From contig NZ_JNIV01000009.1 of assembly GCF_000701405.1 (NCBI RefSeq), positions 1 through 64,000 of the forward strand: 64,000 bases of DNA, given 5' to 3'. Position numbers and translations under genes: made by a program. This DNA is from Deinococcus marmoris DSM 12784. GTDB lineage: Bacteria; Deinococcota; Deinococci; Deinococcales; Deinococcaceae. Shown here one piece after another: positions 1 through 8,901 of this stretch (its first letter is position 1; every line of letters begins with the position of its first letter). Below the pieces are notes generated by a model. It ran no database searches and had not been told where the DNA came from. It worked only from the letters and a program-made list of their open reading frames with translations.

Positions 1-274
1 ATGGTGGTTATCTGGGCAAGCTGGTCACCTGGACGCTGGAAACACTGGGCTGGACATTGGAAATCATCAAACGCAGTGACAGGGCCACAGGGTTTCAGGT
101 GCTGCCCCGTCGCTGGGTGGTGGAACGCTCATTGGCGTGGTTGACGCGCTCACGTCGGCTGAGCCGGGACTATGAAGGCCGCTGCCATACTTCCGCTTCC
201 TGGTGCTATCTCGCCAACATTCGCCTGATGCTCCGTCGCCTCGACCCATCCGTCGAACCTTTATAAACACGCTC
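1..274 (+). mobile_element. Right end of an IS5-family (IS427-like) insertion sequence
   Basis: The window opens inside an insertion sequence. The transposase reading frame ends at 266 and the element appears to end at 274. The last bases (TTATAAACACGCTC, 261-274) read in reverse as GAGCGTGTTTATAA, which resembles the terminal repeats of IS427-group elements. They are followed by TTA (275-277), which fits the TNA target duplication of this group. The left end lies outside the window, so neither the inverted repeat pair nor the duplication can be confirmed here. Confidence 0.75.
3..266 (+). CDS. IS5-family transposase, C-terminal part
   Basis: This is the C-terminal 87 residues of a DDE transposase that cuts and joins the ends of its own IS element. 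The frame is open from the first bases of the window, so the N-terminus lies upstream. The part seen carries the usual end of this family: a GGYLGKL stretch, then RRWVVERSLAWL and SRDYE around the last catalytic glutamate, and IRLMLRRL near the end. The segment between SRDYE and IRLMLRRL (RCHTSASWCYLAN) is a little unlike the common family form. Whether the full copy is active cannot be judged from this fragment. Confidence 0.85.
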   Translation, partial: GGYLGKLVTWTLETLGWTLEIIKRSDRATGFQVLPRRWVVERSLAWLTRSRRLSRDYEGRCHTSASWCYLANIRLMLRRLDPSVEPL

Positions 275-651
275 TTAGTTTTCAGGATGTACAGAGAGAG
301 CAGGGCATACAGTCAGAGGACTTGCCAGCAGAGGTTCAGGAGCAACTGGCGCACCGATGGGAAGAAATTTGCGTTTGTCTTCAAAAGGCTGCACAAGAGA
401 TTCTGGATGATCAGGTGTCCTCTGGACAGATGGATGATCACTACTTTCCTTGTCGCCTGAACTTGTCCGGGGATTATTACATTCACCGCGTGAGCCACAG
501 CGAGGGCATAATTGGATTCATGCTTCATTTTCTGGGTCAGCCGAGGGGGTTTGAAGACGGCCACCCAGAGTATTTGGGCTACGATCTTCAGATTATTCTT
601 GCGACAGACCAGTCCGTGACATATGAACTCTGGGGCCACTCGGCGATTTAA
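275..651 (+). pseudogene. Hypothetical gene, 5' end removed by the IS
   Basis: An open frame runs without a stop from the IS boundary (275) to the TAA at 649-651. In-frame residues directly after the junction (LSFQDVQREQGIQSEDL) look like normal protein, but no ATG or GTG start is available there; the first possible start is TTG at 322. This suggests the IS removed the original start. The remaining about 125 residues are acidic and soluble (for example HRWEEICVCLQKAAQEI and YDLQIILATD) and I recognise no family. Base composition is visibly lower in GC than the neighbours, which suggests an acquired accessory gene. The alternative is a short intact gene starting at TTG 322 (109 residues). Confidence 0.5.
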
Positions 652-663
652 TACACTTCCCCC

Positions 664-1638
664 ATGATCTCCCCTTCCCCCACCCCAGACTCCCGCATTC
701 CCATCATCGTCATCGGCGGCTTTCTGGGTGCGGGCAAGACCACCCTGGTCAACCACCTGATCCGCAGCCTGCCACACCGCCTGGGCGTGATCGTCAACGA
801 GTTCGGGCAGGCCGGGGTAGACGGCAGTCTGATCGAGCGGTTGCAGGACGACGTGACCGAGCTGACGGCGGGCTGTCTGTGCTGCACCGGGCGCGATGAC
901 CTGCTGCGGGCGCTGGTGACCATCTCCATGCGTGAGCAGAAACCCGACGCGGTGATCGTGGAACTCTCCGGCGTGGCCGACCCGACGCCCGTGCTGGCGA
1001 CGTTGCTGGAACGCGGGGTGCGCGCGGCCTTCCGGGTCACGACGCTGGTAGCGGTGGTAGACGCCCGCCACGTCCTGCAAACCCTGCGCGAACACCCGGA
1101 AGCCGCGCGGCAACTGGCCTACGCCAACGTGGTGGTGCTGAACAAGACCGATCTGGCAGACCCGGAAGCGCTGGCACGGGCCGAGGCCACGTTGAAGGGT
1201 GTCAATCCGCTGGCCCGCTTGGTTGGCGTGGAGCGCGGCCAGATCGATGCCGACGCCCTGCTGGCCCGCGACGACTTCGATCCGCGTGTGCTGGACGGCC
1301 AGGAGACCGAGGCACACGCCCACACGCCGGATTTGAAGACCTTCACCCTGCGCGCAGAACGTCCGCTCGATCCTTACGAGTGGCAGCGTTTCATGACCTC
1401 TTTCATCCTGGCCCGGCCTGCCGAGGTGTTGCGCGTCAAGGGCTGGCTGGATTTGCACGGCTACCCGCAGCGCATCCTGTTTCAGGCGGTGCGCGATCTG
1501 TTCACCGCCGACGCCTGGGACGACAACAAGGGCGGCAGCGAACTGGTCTTCATCGGGCGCGGACTGGACCGGGAGGAGTACGCGGCGGCCTTCGCCGCCT
1601 GCCTGACCCCTGATCCGGCAGACCTGATTCCAGATTGA
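664..1638 (+). CDS. CobW/COG0523-family GTPase (metal chaperone type)
   Basis: A G3E-family P-loop GTPase of 324 residues, probably a cytoplasmic metallochaperone. Relatives deliver zinc, cobalt or iron to client enzymes. Walker A is GGFLGAGKTT (residues 18-27), the metal-binding GCLCC motif is at 70-74, and the base-specificity NKTD is near residue 157. The C-terminal CobW_C domain follows from about residue 230 (LKTFTLRAERPLDPYEWQRF). A linker His stretch is present but short (EAHAHTP), so the metal cannot be guessed. A -10 hexamer TACACT (652-657) ends six bases before the ATG and there is no Shine-Dalgarno, so the mRNA is probably leaderless. No zinc-responsive box was noticed upstream. 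Confidence 0.9.
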   Translation: MISPSPTPDSRIPIIVIGGFLGAGKTTLVNHLIRSLPHRLGVIVNEFGQAGVDGSLIERLQDDVTELTAGCLCCTGRDDLLRALVTISMREQKPDAVIVELSGVADPTPVLATLLERGVRAAFRVTTLVAVVDARHVLQTLREHPEAARQLAYANVVVLNKTDLADPEALARAEATLKGVNPLARLVGVERGQIDADALLARDDFDPRVLDGQETEAHAHTPDLKTFTLRAERPLDPYEWQRFMTSFILARPAEVLRVKGWLDLHGYPQRILFQAVRDLFTADAWDDNKGGSELVFIGRGLDREEYAAAFAACLTPDPADLIPD

Positions 1639-1708
1639 AGCCCTTTGATAAACCGATCCTGAGGATGGGCAGCACGTCGAAACGGGATGACCGGCCTATC
1701 CTCTGGGC

Positions 1709-2296
1709 ATGAGTCTTCTTCCCTGGCAAACCGATCAGGACAAGCCCAGTTCCATCGTCGAGGACGCGGTGGTCAACCACGACGCCATCGAGGAACTGGC
1801 CGGGAAACTGCAACTTGCCCTGCGCGGCGCGGAAGGCTTGCTGCCAGACGGCGTGACCGACATTTTGCACGGCGTTCCGCTGGGCCACCCGATTCATCCC
1901 ATTCTGGTGCATCTGCCGCTGGGCGGTTGGATGATCGCCGGGATGCTGGACTTCTTCCCCGGCCAGAAATCGGAGGAAACCGAACGGGCCGCTGATCTGG
2001 CGCTGACGCTGGGCACGGTGGGCGCAGTCGCCACCATCGCCACCGGCTGGACCGACTGGGCGGGCGCACGCGGCGAGGCCCGGCGCACTGGCCTGATTCA
2101 CGGTCTGCTCAACGAAACGGCTTTCTTTCTGAACATCGGCTCCATCGTGGCAAGGCGCAAGCAGAAGCGCGGGCTAGGGAAATTACTGTCGGGTACAGCG
2201 CTGGGATTGGCCCTGGCGGGCGGTTTCCTGGGCGGCGAACTGGTCTACCGACATGGGCTGGGCGTGGGCAAGACCCTGAATCACCCTCAAGGCTGA
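1709..2296 (+). CDS. DUF2231 membrane protein
   Basis: A 195-residue membrane protein of the DUF2231 family, whose function is not established. The family signature LGHPIHPILVHLPLG starts near residue 58, followed by hydrophobic segments around residues 71-82, 95-112, 133-147 and 160-180. The start is supported by a TATCCT -10 hexamer (1697-1702) six bases before the ATG, giving a leaderless transcript. It lies between the CobW GTPase and the thioesterase, each of which has its own leaderless promoter, so these three genes are probably not one operon. Confidence 0.8.
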   Translation: MSLLPWQTDQDKPSSIVEDAVVNHDAIEELAGKLQLALRGAEGLLPDGVTDILHGVPLGHPIHPILVHLPLGGWMIAGMLDFFPGQKSEETERAADLALTLGTVGAVATIATGWTDWAGARGEARRTGLIHGLLNETAFFLNIGSIVARRKQKRGLGKLLSGTALGLALAGGFLGGELVYRHGLGVGKTLNHPQG

Positions 2297-2324
2297 GGCC
2301 GCGCCAGCACCCTATCCTCGCGGT

Positions 2325-2804
2325 ATGACCCTGCATCCCGATCTCAATTTCCCCGCCCCCGAGGACTTCGCCCGCCTGACGCCCGAGGAAGTGGCCGCCC
2401 GCATCAACGGTCCGCAGGGCGACGGCCTGAGCGGCACCCTGGGCGCACGTCTCGGCATCCGCTTTCTGAGCGTGACCCGTGAGCGTCTGCGTGCGGAGAT
2501 GCCGGTGGGGGGCAACCTTCAGCCCGCCGGACGGCTGCACGGCGGCGCGAATCTGGCGCTGGCCGAGGAGTTGGCGAGCGTGGGTTCCTGGATCAATCTG
2601 GACCCCCGCAAACAGGTGGCCGTGGGTGTGGACCTCAGCGGCACGCACGTTCGGGGCGTTTCGGGCGGGATGGTCACCGGCGAGGCGACGCTGGCCTACC
2701 GGGGCCGCAGCGTGATGGTCTGGACGGTGGAAATCAGGGATGAGCGCGGGCGGCTGACCAGTATGGCCCGCTGCACCTGCAACGTGGTGTCGGTGGGCGG
2801 CTGA
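2325..2804 (+). CDS. Hotdog-fold thioesterase (PaaI family)
   Basis: A 159-residue hotdog-fold protein related to PaaI and YbgC-type acyl-CoA thioesterases, which hydrolyse thioesters in the cytoplasm. The hallmark region GGNLQPAGRLHGGANLALAE (about residues 64-83) carries the conserved His-Gly-Gly, and the long helix follows it. The C-terminal strands (VAVGVDLSGTHVR, GEATLAYRGR) fit the fold. The substrate cannot be read from the sequence. A TATCCT -10 hexamer (2313-2318) ends six bases before the ATG, so the transcript is probably leaderless. Confidence 0.85.
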   Translation: MTLHPDLNFPAPEDFARLTPEEVAARINGPQGDGLSGTLGARLGIRFLSVTRERLRAEMPVGGNLQPAGRLHGGANLALAEELASVGSWINLDPRKQVAVGVDLSGTHVRGVSGGMVTGEATLAYRGRSVMVWTVEIRDERGRLTSMARCTCNVVSVGG

Positions 2805-2891
2805 GCGCAGATTCGGTGTTGCACTTTCAGCACTCGGGTTAGACAAATCTCCAGAGCTGTCTCGACGCATTTTCGCGTGCGAGTCGGCCCT

Positions 2892-2920
2892 TTGCCATAG
2901 TGGGACATGATGCTTAGACC
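2892..2920 (+). promoter_or_regulatory. Possible gdhA promoter
   Basis: TTGCCA (2892-2897), a 17-base spacer and TAGACC (2915-2920) lie about 75 bases before the likely gdhA start. Just downstream the sequence TAAATTGCGCnGCCC occurs twice in tandem (about 2927-2957). This is a moderate match only. A repeated box here could be an operator. Confidence 0.35.
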
Positions 2921-2995
2921 CCTCCGTAAATTGCGCGGCCCTAAATTGCGCCGCCCTGTCGCCCTTTTGTGTGGCCCGATATCGGGGGCCTTCGC

Positions 2996-4360
2996 TTGAG
3001 CCGCGCCGTGAGCAGCAACAGCCTGGGCAGCGTGCAGGACTTTCTGAACAGCGTCACACACATGAACCGCAATCAGCCAGAGTTCCTTCAGGCCGTTGAG
3101 GAAGTCATGGAAAGCCTGTGGCCCTTCTTGCAGGAGCATCCGCAGTTCGCACGGCAAAGCCTGCTGAAACGGCTGGTGGAACCCGAGCGCGTCATCATCT
3201 TCCGGGTGTGCTGGATCGACGACAGCGGCGAGGTGCAGGTTAACCGGGGCTACCGCATCCAGCACAGCAGCGCTATCGGGCCGTACAAGGGCGGGCTGCG
3301 CTTTCATCCCAGCGTCAACCTGTCGATCCTGAAATTCCTGGCCTTCGAGCAGACCTTTAAAAACGCCCTGACCACGCTGCCGATGGGCGGCGGCAAGGGC
3401 GGCAGCGACTTTGACCCCAAGGGCAAGAGCGATCTGGAGGTCATGCGGTTCTGTCAGGCGTTCATGACCGAACTGTTCCGCCACATCGGCGCGGATACCG
3501 ATGTGCCTGCCGGGGACATCGGCGTGGGCGGGCGCGAGATCGGCTATCTGTCGGGCATGATGAAAAAGCTGACTAACCGTGCCGATCCGGTGTTCACGGG
3601 CAAGGGCCTGACCTACGGCGGCTCGCTGATTCGCCCGGAGGCCACCGGCTACGGCACGGTCTACTTCGTGCAGGAGATGCTGGAACACGAGGGCCGCGCG
3701 CTGGACGGTCTGCGCGTCTCGGTGTCCGGTTCCGGCAACGTGGCGCAGTACGCCATCGAGAAGGCCATGCAACTGGGGGCGAAGGTGGTCACGGTCTCGG
3801 ATTCGGGCGGCACTGCCGTGGACGAGGACGGCTTCACGCCCGACAAACTGGCCACCCTGATGGAACTGCGCAACGAACGGCAGGGCCGGGTGGAGGAATA
3901 CGCCCGTCTGGTGGGCGCGCAGTACCACGCGGGCGCGCGGCCCTGGGGCGTGGCGGTGGACGTGGCCCTGCCCTGCGCCACCCAGAACGAGCTGGACGAG
4001 GAGGACGCTGCCATGTTGATCAAAAACGGCGCGCTGGCCGTGGCCGAGGGGGCCAACATGCCCTGCACCTTCGAAGCGGCCAAGCGTTTCGAGGAAGCCA
4101 GCGTGCTGTACGCGCCCGGCAAGGCCAGCAACGCGGGGGGCGTGGCGACCAGCGGCCTGGAAATGAGCCAGAACGCCCAGCGCCTGAACTGGACCCGCGA
4201 CGAGGTAGACGCGAGGTTGCACGAGATCATGCGCGGCATCCACCGGGCTGCCCTGATCCACGGACGGCGGCCCGACGGCAGCCTCAGCTACCTGCAAGGC
4301 GCGAATGTGGCCGGATTTGTGAAGGTGGCGCAGGCGATGCTGGAGCAGGGCGTGGTCTGA
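2996..4360 (+). CDS. gdhA: Glutamate dehydrogenase, NADP-type
   Basis: Interconverts 2-oxoglutarate plus ammonia and glutamate. It closely follows the hexameric bacterial NADP-dependent enzyme: RVxWxDDxGxVQVNRG..RIQ near the N-terminus, SAIGPYKGGLRFHPSVNLSI, the catalytic-lysine region PMGGGKGGSDFDPKGKS, the proton-donor region DTDVPAGDIGVGGREIG, and the nucleotide-binding VSGSGNVAQYA. The length of about 450 residues is normal. The start is uncertain. TTG 2996 has a G-rich stretch 7 bases upstream; GTG 3008 gives the length closest to E. coli GdhA; GTG 2969 is also open. The enzyme links ammonium assimilation to the next gene, leuA, by pathway only; the two appear separately transcribed. Confidence 0.93.
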   Translation: MSRAVSSNSLGSVQDFLNSVTHMNRNQPEFLQAVEEVMESLWPFLQEHPQFARQSLLKRLVEPERVIIFRVCWIDDSGEVQVNRGYRIQHSSAIGPYKGGLRFHPSVNLSILKFLAFEQTFKNALTTLPMGGGKGGSDFDPKGKSDLEVMRFCQAFMTELFRHIGADTDVPAGDIGVGGREIGYLSGMMKKLTNRADPVFTGKGLTYGGSLIRPEATGYGTVYFVQEMLEHEGRALDGLRVSVSGSGNVAQYAIEKAMQLGAKVVTVSDSGGTAVDEDGFTPDKLATLMELRNERQGRVEEYARLVGAQYHAGARPWGVAVDVALPCATQNELDEEDAAMLIKNGALAVAEGANMPCTFEAAKRFEEASVLYAPGKASNAGGVATSGLEMSQNAQRLNWTRDEVDARLHEIMRGIHRAALIHGRRPDGSLSYLQGANVAGFVKVAQAMLEQGVV

Positions 4361-4387
4361 GAAGCGCAGTGGGTTAGACGACTCCTC

Positions 4388-4417
4388 TTGCTTCCCAACA
4401 CCCATATCAGTTACATT
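4388..4417 (+). promoter_or_regulatory. leuA promoter, leaderless type
   Basis: TTGCTT (4388-4393), an 18-base spacer and TACATT (4412-4417). The -10 ends six bases before the ATG of the leader peptide at 4424, so transcription should begin at or next to that ATG. Confidence 0.65.
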
Positions 4418-4423
4418 CCCCCC

Positions 4424-4468
4424 ATGATCCGCTCTGGCCTCCTGCTTATCCGTCCTCCGGTGGAGTGA
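4424..4468 (+). CDS. leuA leader peptide
   Basis: A 14-codon frame reads [14 protein letters not shown] and then TGA. It contains three consecutive leucine codons (CTC CTG CTT, 4439-4447) flanked by isoleucine, directly upstream of 2-isopropylmalate synthase. This is the classic design of a leucine-sensing attenuation peptide: when charged tRNA-Leu is short, the ribosome stalls on the Leu run. Its ATG sits where transcription should start, so the peptide would be translated from a leaderless mRNA. The -10 box, the leucine run and the terminator downstream together make this more than a chance short frame. Confidence 0.75.
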   Translation: MIRSGLLLIRPPVE

Positions 4469-4527
4469 ACGGCCAGGCAACTATGGCCCGCCCAGTCCCC
4501 CGGAGGAGTCCCCTTCGGGGGATTTTT
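4453..4527 (+). promoter_or_regulatory. leuA transcription attenuator
   Basis: A perfect terminator hairpin lies at 4509-4522: TCCCC, a TTCG tetraloop and GGGGA, followed by TTTTT (4523-4527). Upstream, TCCTCCGG (4453-4460, inside the leader peptide codons just after the Leu run) is fully complementary to CCGGAGGA (4500-4507). TCCCCC (4496-4501) could also pair with the terminator's 3' arm (4517-4522). A small hairpin (GGCCA 4471-4475 with TGGCC 4484-4488) lies between. These mutually exclusive pairings are what attenuation needs; which one wins on stalling cannot be settled by eye. Confidence 0.7.
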
Positions 4528-4574
4528 CGTGCCGCCAGACCCACAGCTCGCCTCAAGAAAAATCAGGAGTCCAC

Positions 4575-6158
<1,584 letters not shown>

Positions 6159-6244
6159 AGAGAGAGGGTGTATAGCGGAATGCTTCGTTTGCCTAGAAAG
6201 ATTTTTTTTATGTTGAAGCCAGAAGAATTTCAGGTGCCTCGTTC

Positions 6245-6538
6245 ATGATCCAGGAAATTGCCCTCCTTCAAATCCGCCCCGGCCAGACCGCCGAGTTTGA
6301 GGCAGCCTTCGCGGGGGCACAGCGGATTATTGCCAGCATGAATGGCTATGTGCGCCACGAGCTGCAACGCTGCCTGGAGGACGATCACAAATACGCCTTG
6401 CTGGTGTGGTGGGACACGCTGGAAGACCACACCGAGGGCTTTCGCGGCAGCGCCGAATATGAGGAGTGGCGTTCACTCCTGCACCACTTCTACGATCCGT
6501 TCCCCACGGTGGAGCATTACGTGCGGGTGAACCTCTGA
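6245..6538 (+). CDS. ABM-domain monooxygenase-like protein
   Basis: A 97-residue antibiotic biosynthesis monooxygenase (ABM) domain protein, a dimeric alpha/beta-barrel of the YgiN and HmoB type. Typical features are the N-terminal strand with LLQIRPGQTAEFEAAF, the central ALLVWWDTLEDHTEGFRGSA and the C-terminal HHFYDPFPTVEHYV. Family members range from quinol oxygenases to haem-degrading enzymes and the substrate here is unknown. There is only a weak purine stretch before the start. The 86 bases after leuA contain a T8 run (6201-6220 region) without a convincing hairpin. Confidence 0.8.
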   Translation: MIQEIALLQIRPGQTAEFEAAFAGAQRIIASMNGYVRHELQRCLEDDHKYALLVWWDTLEDHTEGFRGSAEYEEWRSLLHHFYDPFPTVEHYVRVNL

Positions 6539-6557
6539 CGGATTTCAGGTCAGACGG

Positions 6558-7079
6558 CTAGAATTCCTCGATCAGTCCGGCCATCACGAATGGGCGCAGG
6601 GTTTCCAGCACGCTGCGGGGCGACTCGCCACTGCGTTCCAGAATGCTGCGGATATCGAGTTCCTGTGAGACCAGTTTCAGGGCGCGGAACTGCGGTTGCG
6701 TGACGGGCTGCGCCTCAGACCAGCGGGGGGTGAAGCGCAGTCGGCGCTGCCAGTCGGGGAAGGTCCGCAGCAGCGGCTCCCAGGCGTCGGTTTCTTCGAA
6801 CAGCCGGCGCAGCGCCGAATCGCGGTGCAGGTGCAGGCTGCGTTCGGGGGCGCTGACCCCTGGCTCGAAAATGAACGAGCCGCTGCTCAGGCTGGCCAGC
6901 AGTTGCAGGGCCGGGTCGCCGCTCAACTGACCGCAGCGGGCGTGAACGATCTCGCCGCGCTCCAGCCACAGTTGACCCCCGCGCACATGGTCCACACTGA
7001 GCAGCCCATCGCGGCCACTGGTCAGAAGCATCTGCATGACGGAAAGGAAGGGGAAAACTGCAAGGTCGCCGCGCACCAT
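6558..7079 (-). CDS. DUF4388 domain protein
   Basis: A 173-residue protein with an N-terminal DUF4388 (PatA-type) domain. It begins with GDLAVFPFLSVMQMLLTSGRDGLLSV, continues with GGQLWLERGEIVHARCG and ends with the FIFEPG strand near residue 70. In other bacteria this domain occurs in signalling proteins linked to response regulators, motility and predatory or surface behaviour. The C-terminal about 80 residues resemble a helical segment ending in a winged-helix-like repeat (LDIRSILERSGESPRSVLETLRPFVMAGLIEEF). A TACACT -10 on the minus strand (7096-7091) lies 11 bases before the ATG. It is divergent from the ADP-ribosylglycohydrolase gene. Confidence 0.75.
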   Translation of the reverse strand: MVRGDLAVFPFLSVMQMLLTSGRDGLLSVDHVRGGQLWLERGEIVHARCGQLSGDPALQLLASLSSGSFIFEPGVSAPERSLHLHRDSALRRLFEETDAWEPLLRTFPDWQRRLRFTPRWSEAQPVTQPQFRALKLVSQELDIRSILERSGESPRSVLETLRPFVMAGLIEEF

Positions 7080-7174
7080 AAAGTAAGCACAGTGTAATGC
7101 GATTTTGAATTGAAAGGCGCACTGTACTTGCCCCCCCCAGTGGGCGGGTCGCCGGGAAGCGCAGCGGGGCGGCC

Positions 7175-8179
7175 ATGCCAGAATGTTCCATGACCGATGT
7201 GACCAGGACGCTTTTTTCGCTGGCAGCCGCCGACGCGCTGGGGGCCGCCACCGAATTCAAGACTCCCCAGGCCATCGCGTCCCGCTACGGGCCGACCTTC
7301 ACCGAGTATCAGCCGGGCAGCGTGTTCGGCTTTGCGCCCGGCGAGGCCACCGACGACACCCAGATGGTGGTGGCGACGCTGCTGGGTTACGCCCAGAGAA
7401 CCGGTCTGGAAGGCGTGCTGGCCGCCCTGCGCGAGTGGCTGGCGGCGGGGCCACCGGACGTGGGCGGCCTGACCGGCGCGGCCCTGCGTTTCAATGCACT
7501 GGACGGAGGCGTGCGCGCGTGGCAGGGCAGCGGCTTCCAGAGCGCTGGCAACGGTGGCCTGATGCGAATCGCTGCCGTGTGGATCGCCGGATACCGGGGC
7601 GCTGAGCTGGCCCATGCATCGGCTACCGTGACTGCCCTGACCCACGCCGATCCCCGCTGCGTGTATGCCTCGGTATTTCTGACGGCCTTTCTGGAGGCGC
7701 TGGCCGGGGGGCAGCCCTACGCCGGGGCCGCCGCCGCCGCGCTGCAACTCACCGACGATTTCGATGCCCGCGCCGCCCTGCTGGACGCTGGCCTGTTCGG
7801 GATCGACACCCGCGATGCCCACACGGCGTTCCGGGACCGTGAGCGGCAGGCCCGCGCCGAGGTCCGCACCCGCGTGCGCTCCGGCCTGGAGGGCCACCTG
7901 ACCTCCCAGAGCGGTTTCGTACTGGATACGCTGGAAGCCGCCGTGAAACATGCGGGGGCAGGGACATGGCACGCCTGCGTGGAACCCGCCGTGCTGCTGG
8001 GAGACGACAGCGACACGGTGGCCTGCGTGGTGGGGGCCGTCGCCGGGGCGCGCGGGCTGGAGGTGCCCCCCCATCTGCTGCCGCCGCTGCGCCTGGGTCA
8101 CACCTGGCCGGGCTGGCAGCGCGAGTGGGCCTGCACCGGCCATTTTCCGGCAGTGGTGCAGGCCGCCCAGGCAAAGTGA
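7175..8179 (+). CDS. ADP-ribosylglycohydrolase family protein
   Basis: An all-helical, Mg-dependent hydrolase of the DraG/ARH family (334 residues), which removes ADP-ribose from modified proteins or related substrates. Metal-ligand motifs are visible: ATDDTQMV (about residues 63-70) and GDDSDTVACVVGAVAG near 275. The middle GNGGLMRIAAV motif is also present. The start may instead be ATG 7190, since family members usually begin close to the SLAAADALGAA segment. The stop overlaps a possible GTG start of the next gene (GTGA at 8176-8179), so the two may be co-translated. Confidence 0.9.
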   Translation: MPECSMTDVTRTLFSLAAADALGAATEFKTPQAIASRYGPTFTEYQPGSVFGFAPGEATDDTQMVVATLLGYAQRTGLEGVLAALREWLAAGPPDVGGLTGAALRFNALDGGVRAWQGSGFQSAGNGGLMRIAAVWIAGYRGAELAHASATVTALTHADPRCVYASVFLTAFLEALAGGQPYAGAAAAALQLTDDFDARAALLDAGLFGIDTRDAHTAFRDRERQARAEVRTRVRSGLEGHLTSQSGFVLDTLEAAVKHAGAGTWHACVEPAVLLGDDSDTVACVVGAVAGARGLEVPPHLLPPLRLGHTWPGWQREWACTGHFPAVVQAAQAK

Positions 8180-8202
8180 CTAAGCAGGATGAGCGGGCGG
8201 AC

Positions 8203-8766
8203 ATGAACGACGCCGAATTCTTGCGACTGGTGCGCCTGAATCCGGTCAACGCGGCCATCCTGGAGCGCCTGCCCGAGCTGGGCGTGGCGCAGGCCCATCT
8301 GGTGGCCGGGGCACTGTTCGGCACCGTCTGGAACGTGCAGAGCGGGCAGCCGCCAACCGCCCAGATCAGGGATTACGACCTCTTCTACTGGGACGACGAC
8401 CCCAGCTACGCCGCCGAGGACGCCGTGATCCGCCGGGCCGGGGCGCTGTTCGCCCATCTGGAGGCCCCCATCGAGGTCCGCAATCAGGCGCGCGTCCACC
8501 TGTGGTTTAACCAAAAATTCGGGCAGGACCGCCCGGCCCTGCGCAGCGTCCGCGAGGGCATCGATCAGTTTCTGGTGGAATGCACCTGCGTGGGCGTCAG
8601 TGCGCGCGGCGAGGTGTATGCCCCTTACGGCCTGGAGGACATGGCCGCCGGGATTCTGCGCCCCAATCCCCTCAACCACACCCCCGGCCTGTGCGCCGCC
8701 AAGATCGACGACTATGTGCGGCGCTGGCCCTGGCTGCGGACTGCTGGGCCTCTGACCGGGCCGTGA
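8203..8766 (+). CDS. Nucleotidyltransferase-like protein (DUF925/PF06042 type)
   Basis: A 187-residue protein resembling the PF06042 nucleotidyltransferase-like family. The core IRDYDLFYWDDD provides the aspartates expected of a nucleotidyltransferase fold, followed by VHLWFNQKFG. No substrate is known for the family. GTG 8176 is an alternative start that overlaps the stop of the ADP-ribosylglycohydrolase by four bases (GTGA). AGGATGAG lies about 12 bases before ATG 8203. The pairing with an ADP-ribosyl hydrolase suggests a nucleotide-related task, but that is inference. Confidence 0.75.
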   Translation: MNDAEFLRLVRLNPVNAAILERLPELGVAQAHLVAGALFGTVWNVQSGQPPTAQIRDYDLFYWDDDPSYAAEDAVIRRAGALFAHLEAPIEVRNQARVHLWFNQKFGQDRPALRSVREGIDQFLVECTCVGVSARGEVYAPYGLEDMAAGILRPNPLNHTPGLCAAKIDDYVRRWPWLRTAGPLTGP

Positions 8767-8901
8767 ACAGAGCGGCGCGGCGGCGGGCGGCGCGGGGCCT
8801 GACGGTCAGCCAGCCTGTCTGTGCGCCCGCAGAAATCCATCACCTTCAGGCCCTACACTGGCGTCCACGTGAAAGCCATCAGGGACAGCAAGGAACGATT
8901 T

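Noticed and set aside
313..1458. Long open frame (381 codons) on the minus strand opposite the CobW gene
   Set aside because: It is antisense to a clear P-loop GTPase, spans the IS-truncated gene as well and has Gln/His-rich, family-free sequence typical of reverse-complement reading of GC-rich genes.
2696..4480. 594-codon frame opposite gdhA
   Set aside because: Antisense shadow of glutamate dehydrogenase with no domain.
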